DNA of 42,577 nucleotides from assembly GCA_039182715.1 (NCBI GenBank), contig JBCDBY010000003.1, positions 1 to 42,577 of the forward strand, written 5' to 3'. Both the position numbers and the translations under genes were made by a program. Below are positions 39,951 to 42,577 of the stretch, one piece after another; the stretch's first letter is position 1, and each line of letters starts with the position of its first letter. The notes beneath the pieces were generated by a model that saw nothing but the letters and a program-made list of their open reading frames with translations, was not told where the DNA came from and ran no database searches. This stretch comes from JBCDBY01 sp039182715 (GTDB lineage: Bacteria; Planctomycetota; PLA2).

Positions 39951-41521
39951 GCGACGCGCTCCAGGGCAACGTGGACGCGCGTTCCACCCGTGCGCGACGA
40001 TTCGATTTTCACGACGCCGCCGCAGTCCTCGATGCACTGCCGCACCAGCGTCAGTCCCAGGCCCGTCCCGTCCTGATCGGCGGCGAGCGAGCTGTCCAGC
40101 CTCACGAAGGGCTCGAACACGCGCTCGCGGTCGGCGGCCGGGATACCCGGGCCGCAGTCGTCCACGTCGAGGGCCCAGCTCTCTTCGTCTTCGCGGAGCT
40201 CCACGCGAACCGGTCCTTCGGCGGAGAACCGAAGCGCATTGGAGAGGATCCCTTCCACCGCCCGCCGGAAGAGCGGCTCCGCCCCGCGCGCGCGGCCGCT
40301 CGTCTCGGGCGTCGCGAGCTCGAGGCGCGGATCGTCGAACTGTCGCACGACGTCGGCGGTGGTCGCGACGGGGTCGAACGTGCTGTTCGACGGCGGCAGC
40401 GTCTCGCGACCGCTGGCGACGGCCAGCATCTCGTCCACGCGGTCGCGCAATCGCGTCGCTTCCCGCACGACCACATCCGCGAATTCCGGAACCTTGCCCG
40501 GATCGTCGGGGCCGTGCTCCCGGATCAGCTCGCCGTACAGGGAAATGTTCGCGATCGGCGTCTTGAGTTCGTGGGTCACCGCGCACAGGAAGCCGGTACG
40601 CCGCTGTTCGAACCGTTCCTGCCGACGGAGGAGCACCCAAGCGGCCACGGCGGCCCCGATCAGTCCCAGCGCGCCCACGATCGCGGGAAGCGCGTGCGCG
40701 GTTCGAACCCGCTGCGCCGGCACCGCGCCGGCGGCGATGAGATCGGGGCTCGGTCCCATCCAGATGCGGGGGAAGGGCGCAGGCAGCGCGCGACCGTCCC
40801 CCGGCTTCTGTCGGAGCCAGCGGTTCTCGGCGTAGCCCGGCAGGACGTGGGCCAGGAGGTCTTCCAGGCGCACGATGGCGAGGGCTTCGTCCTGGAGCCA
40901 GACGACTTCGTCATCCCTCGTGAAGGCGAGCTGATCGGCATCCGGCGCGGCGACGAGACGCGTCGCCACCTCGCGTAGTGTGCGCGTGTCCGCTCGCATC
41001 GAGTCGGTCCCCGACTCGTAGAGAAGAATCGCCTGCCGGACGCGCTGAAGCTCCGCCTTGGGGAGCGCCGGGAGTGCTTCCGCCCCCCGAAGCATCGAGA
41101 GCGCGGCGTCGGTCGCGCCGTCCCGCACGAACATGCGCGCGAGCGAACGCCGCGCCGTCGATCGAACCGCCACGTCGTCGCTGTCGAGAATGACCTCGAG
41201 GTAGGCATCGGACGCGGCGTGCGGCTGGCGCGACTCCAGCGCACGGGCGCGCGCGAGCGCCGGCGTGGTCGGTTCGAACCCATCGAGCGCATGCGTCCGT
41301 ACGGCGATCCCCGGGACGTGTCCGCGGTCCCGGCTCCCCCGCACGAGCGCGCGCAGCCGGGTCGCGCCCTCGGCCGCCGCGTAGCGGAGTTCCTGATCGA
41401 CGGCCTGCGCGTGTCGCCGGTGCTCGAGCTCCGCCGCCGTCCCCGCGGATCGCAGGCCGAGGATCAGCACGCCGGCGGCGGCGATCACGAATCCGGCGGA
41501 CACGGCCATGCGACGGCGCAT
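39947..41521 (-). CDS. Membrane sensor histidine kinase
   Basis: A 524-residue protein from ATG 41521, preceded by GAGGAG 11 nt upstream; a longer in-frame start would add 51 residues without obvious domain and run into the divergent gene. Helix 1 is AVSAGFVIAAAGVLILGL. The extracytoplasmic part (about 25-260) is mostly helical with TPR-like pairs (LARMFVRDGATDAALSMLRG). Helix 2 is ALPAIVGALGLIGAAVAAWV. The HisKA domain has the phospho-acceptor His317 in AVTHELKTPIAN. The ATPase domain shows NALRFS (N-box), DDCGPGIP (G1) and DGTGLGLTLV (G2). It phosphorylates the overlapping response regulator. The helical sensor region suggests a protein or envelope signal, but the ligand is unknown. Confidence 0.93.
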   Translation of the reverse strand: MRRRMAVSAGFVIAAAGVLILGLRSAGTAAELEHRRHAQAVDQELRYAAAEGATRLRALVRGSRDRGHVPGIAVRTHALDGFEPTTPALARARALESRQPHAASDAYLEVILDSDDVAVRSTARRSLARMFVRDGATDAALSMLRGAEALPALPKAELQRVRQAILLYESGTDSMRADTRTLREVATRLVAAPDADQLAFTRDDEVVWLQDEALAIVRLEDLLAHVLPGYAENRWLRQKPGDGRALPAPFPRIWMGPSPDLIAAGAVPAQRVRTAHALPAIVGALGLIGAAVAAWVLLRRQERFEQRRTGFLCAVTHELKTPIANISLYGELIREHGPDDPGKVPEFADVVVREATRLRDRVDEMLAVASGRETLPPSNSTFDPVATTADVVRQFDDPRLELATPETSGRARGAEPLFRRAVEGILSNALRFSAEGPVRVELREDEESWALDVDDCGPGIPAADRERVFEPFVRLDSSLAADQDGTGLGLTLVRQCIEDCGGVVKIESSRTGGTRVHVALERVA

Positions 41522-41609
41522 GGCCCGATTCTCCTCGGCTTCGTCGTGCGGCGCCACCGGCGGATGCAACGGAGTTGTCAACGCGAGCCGGGCACGCATC
41601 GAAAGTCGA

Positions 41610-41615
41610 TACGAT
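41610..41615 (+). promoter_or_regulatory. -10-like hexamer TACGAT before the 41623 gene
   Basis: TACGAT preceded by GA, 7 nt before the ATG at 41623. It lies in the 101-nt region between this gene and the divergent kinase gene. No Shine-Dalgarno sequence. Confidence 0.38.
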
Positions 41616-41622
41616 CGTCGCC

Positions 41623-42483
41623 ATGAAGCATCTCCCGTGGGTTCTGCTGCTGTTGGTCGTGGGGGCCGATGCATCGTCGACCAAGGAGGCGAAGAAAGGG
41701 TTCGTCGAGCTCCAGGCGACGATCGCGCGCCTTCGGAGCGAAAGCGGTGCGGACGCCAAGCAGGTCCTTGAACTCTTCGCGCGCGAATTCCAGCGGTCGG
41801 ATCTCGAGAAAAAGCCGTTCCTCGCCGAGCTGCAGGAGGCGAAGCCGGGCAAGGTGGATGCGACCGGATCCCGTGCGCTGGTCCGGTTCACCGTTCCGGG
41901 CGAAGAGTCGAGCCCGGTGCGGGCCGTGCTGCTCGAGAATGAACGGGGCGTGTGGCGCCTCGCCTGCGCACGCAGCTTCATCGTCGACGGCAAGGGGCTG
42001 CGGGACGCCCGCGGACGCAAGCCGGCTCGCGCGCGGATGTCGATGCGCACGACCAACGGCCCGTACGGCTCGTCCGCGTACTCGTTCACCTACGTCTCGG
42101 GTGACATGCGCAAGTACAAGAACCGCGTCGACATCTGGTTCTGTCACAACCAGGACTTCCACGTACGCGGCGGCGTCGTCGACCTCGGCAAGAAGTCCCT
42201 CGGGACGGTGAAAAAGATCCCGCTCGATGCGAGCTGGCGTCGCGTGGCGCGCGCGGAGGCGGGCCATACCTACGTCATGCGGGTCGGCCCGAACGAGCGG
42301 CGCGACTTCTTCGTCGCCTTCCAGGTGACGAGACTCAAGCGCGGGGTGGCGGAGTTGAGCTGGACGCTCCTCGCGGGGGGCCACGGTGCACCGAGCACCA
42401 TCCACAAGCCGAACCCGTTGCCCGAGTCGGATCGACGCGACGGCGCCGACGGCGTGGACGGACTCCCCGGGAAGCGGGGCTAG
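41623..42483 (+). CDS. Secreted protein of unknown function with collagen-like C-terminus
   Basis: A 286-residue protein with a signal peptide (MKHLPWVLLLLVVGADA). A Lys/Glu/Arg-rich helical part (FVELQATIARLRSESGADAK) runs to about residue 85. A beta region follows (ALVRFTVPGEESSPVRAVLL, FTYVSGDMRKYKNRVDIWFC, GHTYVMRVGPNERRDFFVAF and AELSWTLLAGGHG). The last 13 residues are GADGVDGLPGKRG, four G-x-y triplets of collagen type. Family not recognised. It is divergent from the histidine kinase gene, which raises the possibility that the two are related in function, but nothing in the sequence proves it. Confidence 0.75.
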   Translation: MKHLPWVLLLLVVGADASSTKEAKKGFVELQATIARLRSESGADAKQVLELFAREFQRSDLEKKPFLAELQEAKPGKVDATGSRALVRFTVPGEESSPVRAVLLENERGVWRLACARSFIVDGKGLRDARGRKPARARMSMRTTNGPYGSSAYSFTYVSGDMRKYKNRVDIWFCHNQDFHVRGGVVDLGKKSLGTVKKIPLDASWRRVARAEAGHTYVMRVGPNERRDFFVAFQVTRLKRGVAELSWTLLAGGHGAPSTIHKPNPLPESDRRDGADGVDGLPGKRG

Positions 42484-42485
42484 TA

Positions 42486-42577
42486 CTACAGCGCTAGTCT
42501 TTCCGGGCATCGTTTGAGCTTGCGCAGATCGAAGCCGGCTTTCCGGAGACGTTTGCGCCGCGACTTCGCGTGCGCGC
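42486..42577 (-). CDS. C-terminal fragment of a basic protein, 5' part outside window
   Basis: On the minus strand a frame enters from the right edge and stops at TAG 42486-42488 after 29 codons. It reads AHAKSRRKRLRKAGFDLRKL and ends KRCPERLAL. The composition (Arg/Lys-rich with an aliphatic end) is protein-like and the other two minus frames look poorer, but the piece is short. Convergent with the 41623 gene. I do not recognise it. Confidence 0.35.
   Translation of the reverse strand, partial: AHAKSRRKRLRKAGFDLRKLKRCPERLAL

Noticed and set aside
1..42577. CRISPR arrays, tRNA or rRNA genes, phage or insertion-sequence genes
   Set aside because: I saw no regularly spaced repeats of that kind, no cloverleaf-like sequence, no rRNA-like stretch and no transposase or integrase motif. 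A tRNA scan and covariance-model search would be decisive and was not possible.

Overview
The window is a GC-rich (by eye about two thirds G+C), densely coding bacterial chromosome segment. I see no rRNA, tRNA, CRISPR array, phage module or insertion sequence. Gene content suggests a planctomycete-like bacterium, probably marine or sediment. The pointers are a family of membrane-anchored proteins built from carboxypeptidase-regulatory-like beta domains, secreted HEAT-repeat and WD40 proteins, an S9 peptidase with an embedded VHL-like beta domain, a TMEM220-like protein, a DUF1254 lipoprotein and a long-form GAPDH. This phylum call is inference, not proof.

Layout. 1-632 (-) is the 5' part of an ATP-grasp gene running off the left edge. 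731-7676 (+) holds a beta-domain secreted protein, a DUF2007-membrane-calcium-loop protein, a VIT-vWA surface protein translationally coupled to a rhombosortase, and an anchored beta-domain protein. 7751-12645 holds a TMEM220-like protein (+), then FkbM methyltransferase, DUF1254 lipoprotein, an amber-interrupted HExxH metallopeptidase and a lipoprotein (all -). 12813-21518 (+) holds an ADP-ribosylglycohydrolase-like enzyme, an 1152-residue protein with about eleven beta domains, a thioredoxin-fold protein, a membrane-anchored unknown and a HEAT-vWA protein. 21580-24000 (-) is a WD40 protein. 24215-24598 is a decayed GNAT acetyltransferase. 24933-27384 (+) holds another beta-domain protein and two small proteins. 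27667-31390 (-) is a saccharopine dehydrogenase-like gene followed by an S9 peptidase. 31463-35624 (-) holds a proline-rich HEAT protein and a beta-propeller lipoprotein. 35983-39243 (+) is long-form GAPDH plus an SLC13/RCK transporter. 39279-41521 (-) is a response regulator-histidine kinase pair. 41623-42483 (+) is a secreted protein with a collagen-like tail. A basic C-terminal fragment (-) reaches the right edge.

Most interesting points. (1) The VIT-vWA protein ends in a GlyGly-CTERM-like tail and its stop codon overlaps the start of a rhombosortase, so substrate and processing enzyme look like a two-gene cassette. (2) Many genes have a hexamer close to TA(A/G)(G/C)(A/C)T only 6-10 nt upstream of the start codon and no Shine-Dalgarno sequence, which suggests widespread leaderless or near-leaderless transcription. 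Genes lacking it mostly have clear AGGAG-type ribosome sites or lie inside operons. (3) A 55-bp element occurs twice at 84 percent identity, once inside the 3' end of the rhombosortase gene. (4) Two loci carry in-frame amber interruptions. (5) A 13-bp tandem repeat supplies the stop codons of both converging genes at 39.2 kb.
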